A stretch of 64,000 nucleotides of DNA from Rhizobium altiplani (GTDB lineage: Bacteria > Pseudomonadota > Alphaproteobacteria > Rhizobiales > Rhizobiaceae). The notes under the pieces are model-generated. The model did no database searches and had not been told where the DNA came from. It saw only the letters and a program-made list of their open reading frames with translations. The stretch spans positions 1 to 64,000 of the forward strand of contig NZ_LNCD01000128.1 of NCBI RefSeq assembly GCF_001542405.1, in the 5' to 3' direction. Shown one piece after another: positions 54,759-63,289 of this stretch. Position 1 is the first letter of the stretch. Every line of letters begins with the position of its first letter. The position numbers and the translations under genes were made by a program.

Positions 54759-54792
54759 ACCTTCTGAAGTATTTTTTCGTTCTCTACGGTAT
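54759..54792. promoter_or_regulatory. Tandem TetR-type operator just upstream of tetR
   Basis: ACCTT-ctga-AGTAT at 54759-54772 and GTTCT-ctac-GGTAT at 54779-54792 have the same 20-bp period (right arms 54768 and 54788) and match the consensus at 7/10 and 9/10. The first site begins 6 bp before the start codon, where bound repressor would block initiation. Confidence 0.6.
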
Positions 54793-54827
54793 AAGAGCTG
54801 AAATGACAAGCCAAGAGCGGCACGCAG

Positions 54828-54857
54828 AAAAAAAAGCCGACCTGTGCTTTGGCCGGC
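54828..54857 (-). terminator. Rho-independent terminator of the maoC-to-oxidase operon
   Basis: Read on the minus strand, GCCGGCC pairs with GGTCGGC (one mismatch) around 8 bases and is followed by eight T. It lies 10 bp beyond the stop of the FAD oxidase gene at 54868. Confidence 0.75.
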
Positions 54858-54867
54858 CTTTCGTTTA

Positions 54868-56031
54868 TTAAGTGTTATAAGACCCCGGCGTCCACCGTTT
54901 ATCGGCCTTCCAGTTCGGGTTTAGGTTCGCGAACCTGTCCAGGGTAAGCTTCTCAATCGGTGCCCGCGTTTTTCCTTCGAGAGCAAGCTCCGACATGGCA
55001 ATCCCCACGGAAGGAGCCATACCGAAGCCGTGACCGGCACCGGCCGCGACCAAGAGCCCTTCCGGTTCGTCGAACCTGTGAACGATCGTCTTCTGGTCTT
55101 TCGTGATGTCGAGAACGCCAGCCCAGGTTCGGAGCAGTTGCGCACCCGCGGCGACTGGAAAGGCCTCGATCATCCGACGGACGAGGTTGCGGACGATAGG
55201 GGTGTTTGGCTTAGCAGGCTCCTCGTCGGCGTTGACATCCACCCATTCGTGCGGGCCGCCGTTAGCATGAAGGTTCCCGCGCTTTGTCTGGCGGATAGAA
55301 AGACCATTGAGGCCGATGAAGCCGACGTCATACATATGGGGCAGGGGCGTTGTCACCAACGCTTCAAGTCGCACGGTCGCAACTGGAAAAGCCACGCCAA
55401 AAGGCTGAAGCAAAGTGGCGTTGTAGCCGCCAGCGCAGAGCACGACGCGATCGGCGTACACTTTATCGCGCGCCGTCCTGACCCCCTTCACCTTTCCGCC
55501 CTCTGCAATAACAGAATAGACAGGGTTGTTTTCGACAATCGTTCCGCCGCGGTCCTGGAACGCCCATGCGTACGCCTGTGAAACGCGTTGAGGATTAGCG
55601 TGGCCCGAGCGTGGTGTATAAAGACCAGCGCGCGTTTCAGGAGACAGTATTGGGATCAATTTTCGACATGCATCCGCGTCGATGATTTCGAAGCTATCGT
55701 CGGCCCGTTGGAATGCCTTGTACGTCTCATGCAGTTCGTCAACCTGCTTATCGGAGAACGCAACCCAGAGACGGCCCTTGGGCGTCCATTCGGTAGGATA
55801 TCCAAGTTCTTCATCAAGTGTTCCCCATAGGTCCTCGGCCATTTTCGCTAGAGGAGCTTCATCGGGGTCGTCAGCTCTGACGCTCAGGTAGCCTGTCGCG
55901 CGAGACGAGGCTTCGTATGCGACGGGGCCTCGGTCGACAACCAACACCCCCGCGCCAGCTTTTTGAGCATTGTAAGCAGTCGACAATCCGAGAAGGCCGG
56001 AACCGACGACAATAATGTCGTAGTGATTCAT
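54868..56031 (-). CDS. DAO-family FAD oxidase, beta subunit (HcnC/OoxB-like)
   Basis: A 387-residue D-amino-acid-oxidase-fold flavoprotein, with FAD motif VVGSGLLGLSTAYNAQKAG near the N-terminus and GHGFGMAPSVGIAMSELALEG at the C-terminus. It begins 11 bp after the gene for a [2Fe-2S]/FAD protein. That pair has the make-up of hydrogen cyanide synthase HcnBC, opine oxidase OoxAB and related proline-type dehydrogenases, in which the DAO subunit oxidises a secondary amine or imino acid. The substrate is not known. It is the last gene of the maoC operon. Confidence 0.85.
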   Translation of the reverse strand: MNHYDIIVVGSGLLGLSTAYNAQKAGAGVLVVDRGPVAYEASSRATGYLSVRADDPDEAPLAKMAEDLWGTLDEELGYPTEWTPKGRLWVAFSDKQVDELHETYKAFQRADDSFEIIDADACRKLIPILSPETRAGLYTPRSGHANPQRVSQAYAWAFQDRGGTIVENNPVYSVIAEGGKVKGVRTARDKVYADRVVLCAGGYNATLLQPFGVAFPVATVRLEALVTTPLPHMYDVGFIGLNGLSIRQTKRGNLHANGGPHEWVDVNADEEPAKPNTPIVRNLVRRMIEAFPVAAGAQLLRTWAGVLDITKDQKTIVHRFDEPEGLLVAAGAGHGFGMAPSVGIAMSELALEGKTRAPIEKLTLDRFANLNPNWKADKRWTPGSYNT

Positions 56032-56042
56032 CTCAATCCTCC

Positions 56043-57497
56043 TTACTCGGTGCCTGCCACATCGACCGGAACGACTTCCTCATGCATCCAGTGAGGCCAC
56101 TTTTCGCGAGTGTGATAATCGTCATCTTCTGCTGCTATCAGGGACATGTCGATAGGGCGGATCGGGAACCGATAACTGCCTGGCCTGATATCTCGCAATG
56201 GCACGCCGAATCGTTGCGAGAGCAAGAAAGCCGCTTCGTCGCGGCAACGCTTGCCCTGGCAATGGCCCATGCCAACGCGCGTCATGCGCTTGGCAAGGTC
56301 CTGGCTGATTTTCGGTCCGCCTTCACCACCTGTCACAGGATCATGGATCACCTTGAGGCCGGCCTTGAGATAGCGCGGGGGCTGTAGATTTAGAAACTCG
56401 CCGCGCGTAACGGTTTCACACTGGCAAAGCACGACGTCAGCGCCGCCCATTTCATGCAGCTTGGCGACCCAAAGATTGATGTAGTCTGCTTGTCTGCCAT
56501 CCGATTCAGCCAGTGCTGCGTTCGTTCCAGTTGGTCCATTTTCTATCGCCGCCAATGCTTTCGCCGGTTGTTCGTCGGTCGGATCGAAAGAAGAAAGCCA
56601 AAAGACCTGAGATATCGACGTTTCGCGGTCCCCCTTGACTTTAGGTACCCAGGCCGGGATCGTGTCGTCGAACCGCATTTCACAGCCCATGGCGGCTGGA
56701 AGCTCGACGTTTGGCAACACACCGATAGCGACGCAGATCGAGTCACAGGCAATTTCCGCTAAACTGCCCGAGCCATCTGCGGCGATGATGGCCGCTGACC
56801 CAATCTTGTCTGTTCCCTTGGCCTCGAGGATCACGCTCTCGTAGTAGATCGGAATTCCTTCCGACGAGACCCATTCAAGCATTTCGGTTTCTGCCTGGAA
56901 CGATGCTGTGGGTTCGACGAAGCCCGCGACATCGATGCCGAAATCTCGCGCGGCCTTGGCAAATTCGACCGCCACCGCCGTCGTTCCGAGGACGAGACAG
57001 CGGCTGCCGTTGAAACACTGATAGGATTGAAGAAGTTTCAATCCAGCCTTGGCACCAAGAACGCCGGGAAGTTCCCAGCCTTTGAAGGATGGAACAAAGT
57101 CACGGGAGCCTGTCGCGAGAACCAGCTGGTCATACTCTAGAAGTTCGTTGCCTTCGCGGGAAACGATGCCGACCTTGGGAACACCTATGTGCTGTGAATT
57201 CGGCGCATTGTGAAATGCGCCCCACGCAACGACGCCAATCTTGACGTCCACGTCGTTCTCGACGCATTCGAGAAGGGCTTCGTTGGAGCTAAGGACGTTA
57301 TCGAAAACGGCTGTCTCGTCGCTAAGAGATGCGGGCAGTCCCGAACCGTAAAAATACGGAGCGTCGAACGACATGCTCTTTAATTCCTGCGGATGCTCAT
57401 CGACCAGCGTAACTTCATGCCCCGCCGAACCGGCCGCCAAAGCGAAGTCACAACCCAATCGGCTCGCACCAATAACGACGATACGTTTGCCGCTCAT
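56043..57497 (-). CDS. FAD/[2Fe-2S] oxidase alpha subunit (HcnB/OoxA-like)
   Basis: A 484-residue pyridine-nucleotide-disulfide-type flavoprotein with a C-terminal BFD-like [2Fe-2S] domain. Cysteines C358, C360, C413 and C418 are in the usual CxC..CxxxxC layout. The first nucleotide motif is unusual, GASRLG in place of GxGxxG. In this family the subunit receives electrons from the DAO subunit through the iron-sulfur centre. Placement between the second ETF alpha gene and the DAO gene suggests that ETF is the physiological acceptor here. Confidence 0.85.
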   Translation of the reverse strand: MSGKRIVVIGASRLGCDFALAAGSAGHEVTLVDEHPQELKSMSFDAPYFYGSGLPASLSDETAVFDNVLSSNEALLECVENDVDVKIGVVAWGAFHNAPNSQHIGVPKVGIVSREGNELLEYDQLVLATGSRDFVPSFKGWELPGVLGAKAGLKLLQSYQCFNGSRCLVLGTTAVAVEFAKAARDFGIDVAGFVEPTASFQAETEMLEWVSSEGIPIYYESVILEAKGTDKIGSAAIIAADGSGSLAEIACDSICVAIGVLPNVELPAAMGCEMRFDDTIPAWVPKVKGDRETSISQVFWLSSFDPTDEQPAKALAAIENGPTGTNAALAESDGRQADYINLWVAKLHEMGGADVVLCQCETVTRGEFLNLQPPRYLKAGLKVIHDPVTGGEGGPKISQDLAKRMTRVGMGHCQGKRCRDEAAFLLSQRFGVPLRDIRPGSYRFPIRPIDMSLIAAEDDDYHTREKWPHWMHEEVVPVDVAGTE

Positions 57498-57598
57498 TTC
57501 GGTGTTCCCTTGTGCAGGCTGCCTTGGGCCGCCTCATGTATTGATCAAGCCGTCGCCGTGGTACCTCCCAGCGGACGGATATTGCGATCCGATTGTTA

Positions 57599-58543
57599 CT
57601 ACAACTTGCGCATCGCTGCAGCGAGTATATGCTCGTAGTCGCCAACGATGGCGACGTCAGACACCTTGAAGATACTGGCGTCGGGGTCCTTGTTGATGGC
57701 CACGATCTTCTTCGCGCCTCCGATCCCTGCTAGATGGTGGACGGCGCCGGAGATGCCAATCGCTACGTAGACATCCGGACTAACCTTCTGTCCGGAGAAG
57801 CCTACCTGGCGGCTTGACGGCACCCAGCCCATTTCCACTGCCGCACGGCTTGCACCGACTGCAGCGTCGACCTTTCCGGCGAACTCCTCGATAATCCGCC
57901 ACTTGTCGCCCGAGCCTACGCCAAGACCGCCCGCCACGACCTTGCTCGCTCCACGGAGCGGAATGCCTCCTGTATCCGGCAATGCTTCCGAGGCAACAAA
58001 CCGAACCCGGCCTTCGGAAGCTTCATCTGTCGACACGGCCGCCTCGACGTCGGCAAAAGCGGGCGCAGGAAGTGCCTCTCCGCTATAAAGCAAGACTGCT
58101 TGCTTGCTGCCGAGGTCGACGGTCTTCACCACCAGCCCTCCCAATGCTGGAGCCGTAGCGGTTATACCGTCGCGACCGGCATTAATCGTCTCGCAAGCCG
58201 TCAGGAATTCTGCGCCTTGCGCCGCTGCCACTTGCGGCCCCCAGTTCCTATTCGAAACCGTTCCCAAGGCAACAATGACCGATGAGTCAGACGATGCTTT
58301 ACGAACTGCTTGCACCAGGTAGTCCGCTCCATCGCCTACGGGCTTCCCGGCCGAGACCGCTGAAATTTTCCGAAATACACCGCCGGCCTTGACCGTAACG
58401 GTTGAGGCAGCAGTCGTGTCAAGGATAAACAAGTCGCTGGTGTATCCAGCACTGTTGAGCGAAGCGGCCAGCGAGGCGAGGGTCCCGAATTCGGTGGCCC
58501 GGGTGTCCGCAGAGTGATGAAGTACGAATAGAGCGTTTGTCAT
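57599..58543 (-). CDS. ETF alpha subunit, divergent second pair
   Basis: A 314-residue ETF alpha-type protein. The C-terminal FAD domain is conserved (VAGGLGVGSGDKWRIIEEFAG, GASRAAVEMGWVPSSRQVGFSGQKV, AIGISGAVHHLAGIGGAKKIVAINKD). The N-terminal half is very different from the first alpha subunit at 44464. Such divergent ETFs serve dedicated dehydrogenases, for example those of dimethylglycine or carnitine metabolism. It follows its beta subunit by 9 bp. Confidence 0.88.
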   Translation of the reverse strand: MTNALFVLHHSADTRATEFGTLASLAASLNSAGYTSDLFILDTTAASTVTVKAGGVFRKISAVSAGKPVGDGADYLVQAVRKASSDSSVIVALGTVSNRNWGPQVAAAQGAEFLTACETINAGRDGITATAPALGGLVVKTVDLGSKQAVLLYSGEALPAPAFADVEAAVSTDEASEGRVRFVASEALPDTGGIPLRGASKVVAGGLGVGSGDKWRIIEEFAGKVDAAVGASRAAVEMGWVPSSRQVGFSGQKVSPDVYVAIGISGAVHHLAGIGGAKKIVAINKDPDASIFKVSDVAIVGDYEHILAAAMRKL

Positions 58544-58552
58544 TCCTGAGCC

Positions 58553-59317
58553 TCAGTTTTGGAGAGCGGCGACGAGGGCGGCCGCCTTGTCGTCGTCGCT
58601 GCCCTCGATGAACTGCGTTGATTGGACAGTGCGCTGTCCCTTCCTAGGCGCATAGGTGGGCTTGGACTCCACTTGACCCGAGGCTCGCTCAACAACATCG
58701 ATCGTTGCCTTCTTGGCTGCCATTACACCCTTAAGACCAGGAGTTCTCGGCTTATTGATCTCATTCGAGACCAGGACCATCGCCGGCAGAGCCAGTTCAT
58801 ACTCATCGATGCTTACCTCCGACAATTTGCCTACGTTGATGGTCTTGTCCGTGGCGGACTTGAACGCAACAACCGGCGAAATCGCTGGAATTCCCAGTCC
58901 GTGAGCGACCAGGAATGGTACATAACCCGCGTCGGTGTCAGACGCCTGTCGGCCGGCAATGATCAGCGACGGAATACCTATCGCTTTGATGGCAGATGCA
59001 AGAGCATCGGCAGTCTGGAATGCGTCGTTGCGAACGGCTGGATCAAGTTCCACTCGGACAGCGCTATCCGCACCCATCGCCAGAACTCGACGCAGATATT
59101 GGTCCGCCGAAGCGTCGTCCGCCGTCACGACGGTGATGGTACCCCCGTGCGCTTCTTTGAGGCTGATCGCGGCTTCTACCGCGTTGAGGTCATAAAGATT
59201 TATCGAATACTGGGACGACGCGTGGAGGATGATATTCTCGTGGTTATCCGAGATCGACACGAAGTGTTCCGGAACATTCGGATCGGGAACTTTCTTGATT
59301 AGTACGATGATGTCCAT
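58553..59317 (-). CDS. ETF beta subunit, divergent second pair
   Basis: A 254-residue ETF beta-type protein, starting MDIIVLIKKVPDP at 59317. The nucleotide region is GRQASDTDAGYVPFLVAHGLG. It differs from the DDDSNQTGQ motif of the first beta subunit, and the recognition loop is replaced by RTPGLKGVMAAKKATID. This is the second type of ETF, clearly not a recent duplicate of etfB at 43690. It follows maoC by 86 bp. Confidence 0.88.
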   Translation of the reverse strand: MDIIVLIKKVPDPNVPEHFVSISDNHENIILHASSQYSINLYDLNAVEAAISLKEAHGGTITVVTADDASADQYLRRVLAMGADSAVRVELDPAVRNDAFQTADALASAIKAIGIPSLIIAGRQASDTDAGYVPFLVAHGLGIPAISPVVAFKSATDKTINVGKLSEVSIDEYELALPAMVLVSNEINKPRTPGLKGVMAAKKATIDVVERASGQVESKPTYAPRKGQRTVQSTQFIEGSDDDKAAALVAALQN

Positions 59318-59403
59318 ATCTAAAACTGCGCTCCTGCTGCTGGCCCGCTCCCATGTTTTGGACCGCGTGATATTGCGTAGGCTCCAACAATGCGGTCCTG
59401 TCC

Positions 59404-59892
59404 TCATCCAGCATTGCGGGAGTGGAACATGACTTTCCAAATCCCTTGCTGACAAACGTCGCCCTTTTGATTGCGGACCTCGAGCCAGAAGTTGACGATC
59501 CCCCGCTCCGGATTGGACGTGCGCCGAACCTCCTCTACACGCTGATACACATGGATCGTGTCGCCCATTTTTACCGGTGCTTTCAGATCCCAGGTCATTC
59601 CCAAGAATGCAATCGCGGTGCCTTCCTTAATGCCTAGACGGAATTCAAGACCTGTAACGATCGCGAAAACCGCAGGCCCATGGAGAATACGAGCACCGAA
59701 CGGAGTGGACTGAGCGAAAATCTCGTCGGTATGGACAGGATTATGATCACCGGTAAGAGCGGCGAACATGACGATGTCGGTCTCGGTGATGGTCCGGCGC
59801 GGCGTCGTCCACTCCTGCCCCACCTTAAAGTCGTCGAAGAACATCGCGTTCGGTCCAACAATCAAAGTCGGGCGTTCAAGTGTCGTATCCAT
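59404..59892 (-). CDS. MaoC-family (R)-enoyl-CoA hydratase-like protein
   Basis: A 162-residue hot-dog hydratase with the catalytic pair D49 and H54 in ALTGDHNPVHTDEIFA and the typical GARILHGPAVFAIVTG strand-helix. It would hydrate an enoyl-CoA or dehydrate a hydroxyacyl-CoA. It leads the operon with the second ETF pair and the two-subunit oxidase, directly downstream of a tandem TetR-type operator. Confidence 0.87.
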   Translation of the reverse strand: MDTTLERPTLIVGPNAMFFDDFKVGQEWTTPRRTITETDIVMFAALTGDHNPVHTDEIFAQSTPFGARILHGPAVFAIVTGLEFRLGIKEGTAIAFLGMTWDLKAPVKMGDTIHVYQRVEEVRRTSNPERGIVNFWLEVRNQKGDVCQQGIWKVMFHSRNAG

Positions 59893-59964
59893 TAATTCCC
59901 TCCATATGCGCCGCGGCGCTGAACTGTTCGTGGGGCCGAACGAATATGCCCAAGTCTTCGTGAC

Positions 59965-59999
59965 ATACTGCGCAGAATGTATTTTCTACTAGCCGGTTT
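59965..59999. promoter_or_regulatory. Tandem TetR-type operator before maoC
   Basis: ATACT-gcgc-AGAAT at 59965-59978 and CTACT-agcc-GGTTT at 59986-59999 are 21 bp apart, matching the shared palindrome at 9/10 and 8/10 positions, about 72 bp before the maoC start codon. Confidence 0.6.
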
Positions 60000-60054
60000 G
60001 CTATGTCAAGCGAGCAGTACGGCACGGGTGACATTCGATTGCCGGCTTGCTGCT

Positions 60055-60870
60055 TTACCGCCATCCCAACTTTGTGAGTTCACCCGCAAGATCCCGCCTC
60101 GGGGTTTCGTATTCGACGTGAGAATCTGGGATGAGTCGATTGCGGACACCTGACTGAAGCTCTTCCGACACGTGGGCGATCAATCCCGGCATCGTCGACA
60201 GCAGGGCGAGGCCGCACATCTCCTGCGGCGTAAAGCCCATCTGAACCATGATCGCCGCGAGCATTCCGACATCGTTCAATACAAGTTCCGGCTTGTTGGT
60301 CGCATCTTGAAACGCCTTATGGACCGCCTCGTACCACTCAATGGCCTCACCCCAGACGCCTTGCTCTTTTGCCAGAGCCTTCAGCCGCTGCGAACGCGGA
60401 TCGACATACCGAAATACCTGGTGACCAAACCCCGGTACCCTCTTCTTAGCCGCACGGAGTTCGCTCACGAGCGCGGTTGCGGCCTCTTCCTTAGACTTCC
60501 CGCTCGCTTGCCATTTGGCGAAAGTTTCAGCAATGAATCGACCCGTGTCCTCCGGAGACAAGGCGTACTCGCCGGCAGCTAGAACGGCAGCGCCAAGCCC
60601 CGCGGTCATCACCGGGTTTACGGAGACGACCGCACGAGCAGCGACAGTTCCAGACTTCTGCAAACCGTAGTCGAGAATGGACGAGAGAATGACGTCCATC
60701 ATACGGGCTTGGCCGGGTGTGGGTAATTCGCCGCGGATCAGCAAGTAGGTGATGGCTGAGAACGGAACCGTCCCGACAAGCTCGTTCATCGCATACCCGC
60801 GAATGAAAATGTCGGACTCGGAAATTTCGCTGACCCCGGTTACCCAGTGGGACGGTGTTCCTTTTGGCAT
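60055..60870 (-). CDS. Citrate-synthase-like / citryl-CoA lyase protein
   Basis: A 271-residue protein of the short citrate synthase family (citryl-CoA lyase type). VGTVPFSAITYLLIRGELP and the active-site His150 in PGFGHQVFRYVDPRSQRL are clear. The C-terminal LNDVGMLAAIMVQMGF holds the region of the second catalytic residue. It lacks the N-terminal part of full-length citrate synthases. It could condense or cleave a CoA thioester with a 2-oxo acid. It is read away from ridA, with several operator palindromes between them. Confidence 0.82.
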   Translation of the reverse strand: MPKGTPSHWVTGVSEISESDIFIRGYAMNELVGTVPFSAITYLLIRGELPTPGQARMMDVILSSILDYGLQKSGTVAARAVVSVNPVMTAGLGAAVLAAGEYALSPEDTGRFIAETFAKWQASGKSKEEAATALVSELRAAKKRVPGFGHQVFRYVDPRSQRLKALAKEQGVWGEAIEWYEAVHKAFQDATNKPELVLNDVGMLAAIMVQMGFTPQEMCGLALLSTMPGLIAHVSEELQSGVRNRLIPDSHVEYETPRRDLAGELTKLGWR

Positions 60871-60982
60871 GCAATCCCCATCGTAAAGTGTTCAAAGAAG
60901 TCGCTGCAACCTGCCGATGTCTCTGCGGCACCTCTTTCGGGCCAGTACTCCGTCGATCTCGGCATCGAAGGCGAGCGTCCAC

Positions 60983-61092
60983 ATACTAGAAGATGCGATA
61001 AACATACTCAAGAGTATATAAAGAAATCCAAAAAATTTATCGTGCATACGTCCGCAGACAAAATTAGCGGCCGATGACATACTGACAAGTAT
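60983..61092. promoter_or_regulatory. Three TetR-type palindromes between citrate-synthase-like gene and ridA
   Basis: ATACT-agaa-GATGC at 60983-60996 (7/10), ATACT-caag-AGTAT at 61004-61017 (10/10) and ATACT-gaca-AGTAT at 61079-61092 (10/10) occupy the divergent promoter region. The first two are 21 bp apart and nearer the minus-strand gene; the third is nearer ridA, 80 bp before its start. Confidence 0.65.
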
Positions 61093-61171
61093 GCAAAATA
61101 TCTTTATCAGTCTCCTTGGCGTGCACCACAGCGCGGCTTGCTTCAAACTTAAGGTAAAGGATGTGACACCA

Positions 61172-61558
61172 ATGTTGACCGCAGTGAATCCGCCGGAGGC
61201 TGAATGGCCAGGTCTCTCGCAGGGAATGTTGATCAAGGGCTCAGGGTTCTTTGTGTCCGGAGGTCACTGTGGCCTGGACGCGTCTGGAGAGCCGGTAACA
61301 AGTTCTATTGAGGATCAGGTCATCGCAATGTTCGAGAATCTCAAGCGTACGCTCGAGAAGGCGGGTCTGGGCTTCGAGCACGTGGCGCGAACGACTTGCT
61401 TCGTCCGCGAGTTCTCACCGGAGTTGCTCAGAACGATCAAGGAGGTCCGAGCCCTGCACTACAATCAGGAGTGCCCGCCTGCCAGCGTCATGGTTCAGGC
61501 GGGTCTCTACGATCCAAGGCTGTTCGCGGAGATTGAAGTTATCGCCGTCGTTCCGTGA
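61172..61558 (+). CDS. RidA/YjgF family protein (second)
   Basis: A 128-residue RidA-superfamily protein: LIKGSGFFVSGGHCGLD, QVIAMFENLKRTLEKAGLGFEHVARTTCFVRE and PPASVMVQAGLYDPRLFAEIEVIAVVP. The conserved arginine of active RidA (R in CPxRxxV) is replaced by S in CPPASVM, so imine deaminase activity is doubtful. The ATG at 61172 fits the family length; an upstream in-frame ATG at 61091 would run through the operator. It is ended by the hairpin at 61572. Confidence 0.85.
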   Translation: MLTAVNPPEAEWPGLSQGMLIKGSGFFVSGGHCGLDASGEPVTSSIEDQVIAMFENLKRTLEKAGLGFEHVARTTCFVREFSPELLRTIKEVRALHYNQECPPASVMVQAGLYDPRLFAEIEVIAVVP

Positions 61559-61571
61559 TGGAAAAGGCCGG

Positions 61572-61594
61572 CCACGGGACAGTTCGTCCCGTGG
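61572..61594. terminator. Bidirectional hairpin between convergent ridA and esterase genes
   Basis: CCACGGGAC at 61572-61580 pairs perfectly with GTCCCGTGG at 61586-61594 around AGTTC. It lies between the two convergent stop codons at 61558 and 61604, where a shared terminator is expected. Confidence 0.7.
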
Positions 61595-61603
61595 TCCGCG
61601 TTG

Positions 61604-63289
61604 TCACGCTCCTACACCAAGCTCGATCCTGGAGAACAGCTCCCGTGTTCTCGGACCGAAGATATCGGATTCAAGCGCAGAGATTTTGCCAAAAACCATG
61701 CTTCGTAGTCCCTCCGCGTCAAACGCGGTCCACTCCGTCTTGTCCTTGAGGTGTGGTTTGCCGTCCTTGGCGAACGACGTCCACGCGGAGATGATGTCGT
61801 CGCGCAAAATATACCTCATTCCTTCCGGGTCTCGATCAGCCCTGGCAGTCGGCGCACCCGCTTCGCCCCACATTTCATCCGCGTCCACCCGGCCGAAGAC
61901 AAACAATAGCTCAGCGCCGTGGATCGACCAGAAGTCACCCTTGTAGGGCTCCTCCCATGTGAACATGTAGTGATAAACCGGAGCAGCCGAGGCGTCCAAC
62001 GATGCCCGGGTCGCAGCCTTCACTGCATCCGATGCCATCCATAGGTCTGAAATTATCCTTCCCTTGATCCGGTCCAAGGGCTCATTAGGGGATCTTGCTT
62101 TGTAATCCGCTAGAAGCTTAGCGATCTCGGCGCTATGCTCGGGCTTGAACTTCGTCTTGAAGAATGCTGCCGTGTCGCGGACAACATCGTCGTCCGATTT
62201 TGGAACGGTAAGAAGCCCCGCGAAATCCAGATAATAGGCTGTCTCGTGGGCGTTCGTACCATACATTTTCGGGACGCTGCTCGATAGCTTGAGGGCCTCG
62301 TCGTCGGTTGGATTCCAGGGTAGAATCTCACCGTCCATAACCGGAGAGAATGCCGTGGGAAGTTCAGGCGCAGAGCTGCCGTCTTCCAGAACCTTTTTGA
62401 ACGCAGCGAACAGCTTTTCGACCGGAACGTCGGTTAGCTTGACCGCATCCTTCTCCCCCAGGTTCAGCTCTTTCAGAAGTGCGATCGTATCCTTGGTCGC
62501 CTCTTCCCGAGTCCTCAACCTTCGCTGCGCGCCGCTCTGCACGATTGCGCGATGAAAGAGACCTTTTGCAGAGGGCATGGCCATCAAGCATGAAACCTTG
62601 CCGCCGCCTCCCGACTCGCCGAAGATGGTGACATTACCCGGGTCTCCGCCAAACTGAGCGATGTTGGCTTTCACCCATTCAAGCGCGTCGACCAGATCGA
62701 GAAGTCCAACATTCGTGGCGAAACCAGCTTGAGGCGCGAGGTCGGCGAAATACGTGAAGCCAAGTGCGTGAAGCCGGTGATTGACGGTCACGACGACAAC
62801 GTCACCGCGCTCCGACAGGTTCTCTCCGTCGTAGAGCTGCGCTCCGCCCGAGCCAAATCTGTAAGCGCCGCCATGAAGGAAGACCATTACGGGTTTGCGC
62901 TCTGCTCCGATCGGCGACCAGACGTTGAGCACCAGGCAGTCTTCGCTGCCGTTTCGGTTGTCGACCCACCCCTTCCAGTCTTCGTTGATCTGGTAGCACG
63001 GGTCGCCTACCGCATGGGTCACGCGGGGCTCTGACCACGGGCTGGGATGCGTGGAGCGCTTGAATCGTGCGCTGCCGCCGGTTGGTGCGCCGTACGGGAT
63101 ACCCTTGAAGACGTTAACGTTCGCAGTGGCATAGCCCAAAACGGGTCCGTTGACGGTGGTGGCGACCGGTGCTTTCCCGGCTGCCCAGCTAGAGATCGGA
63201 ATACCCATCGTGACGGCTCCCCCTGCGGCCGCCAGTGAACTCGCCACGAAATTGCGACGGGTAATGAGAAATGATTGATCACTGTTCAT
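61604..63289 (-). CDS. Tat-exported type B carboxylesterase
   Basis: A 561-residue carboxylesterase/lipase. The N-terminus has a twin-arginine signal (ITRRNFVASSLAAAGG). The alpha/beta-hydrolase part shows EDCLVLNVWSP, the oxyanion HGGAYRFGSGG, nucleophile S226 in FGESGGGG, and probable acid and base in TNAHETAY and WSIHGAEL. It should hydrolyse an ester in the periplasm. GGGAGAG upstream supports the ATG at 63289. Together with the neighbouring deacetylase it suggests that the substrate arrives as an ester or acylated form. Confidence 0.88.
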   Translation of the reverse strand: MNSDQSFLITRRNFVASSLAAAGGAVTMGIPISSWAAGKAPVATTVNGPVLGYATANVNVFKGIPYGAPTGGSARFKRSTHPSPWSEPRVTHAVGDPCYQINEDWKGWVDNRNGSEDCLVLNVWSPIGAERKPVMVFLHGGAYRFGSGGAQLYDGENLSERGDVVVVTVNHRLHALGFTYFADLAPQAGFATNVGLLDLVDALEWVKANIAQFGGDPGNVTIFGESGGGGKVSCLMAMPSAKGLFHRAIVQSGAQRRLRTREEATKDTIALLKELNLGEKDAVKLTDVPVEKLFAAFKKVLEDGSSAPELPTAFSPVMDGEILPWNPTDDEALKLSSSVPKMYGTNAHETAYYLDFAGLLTVPKSDDDVVRDTAAFFKTKFKPEHSAEIAKLLADYKARSPNEPLDRIKGRIISDLWMASDAVKAATRASLDASAAPVYHYMFTWEEPYKGDFWSIHGAELLFVFGRVDADEMWGEAGAPTARADRDPEGMRYILRDDIISAWTSFAKDGKPHLKDKTEWTAFDAEGLRSMVFGKISALESDIFGPRTRELFSRIELGVGA

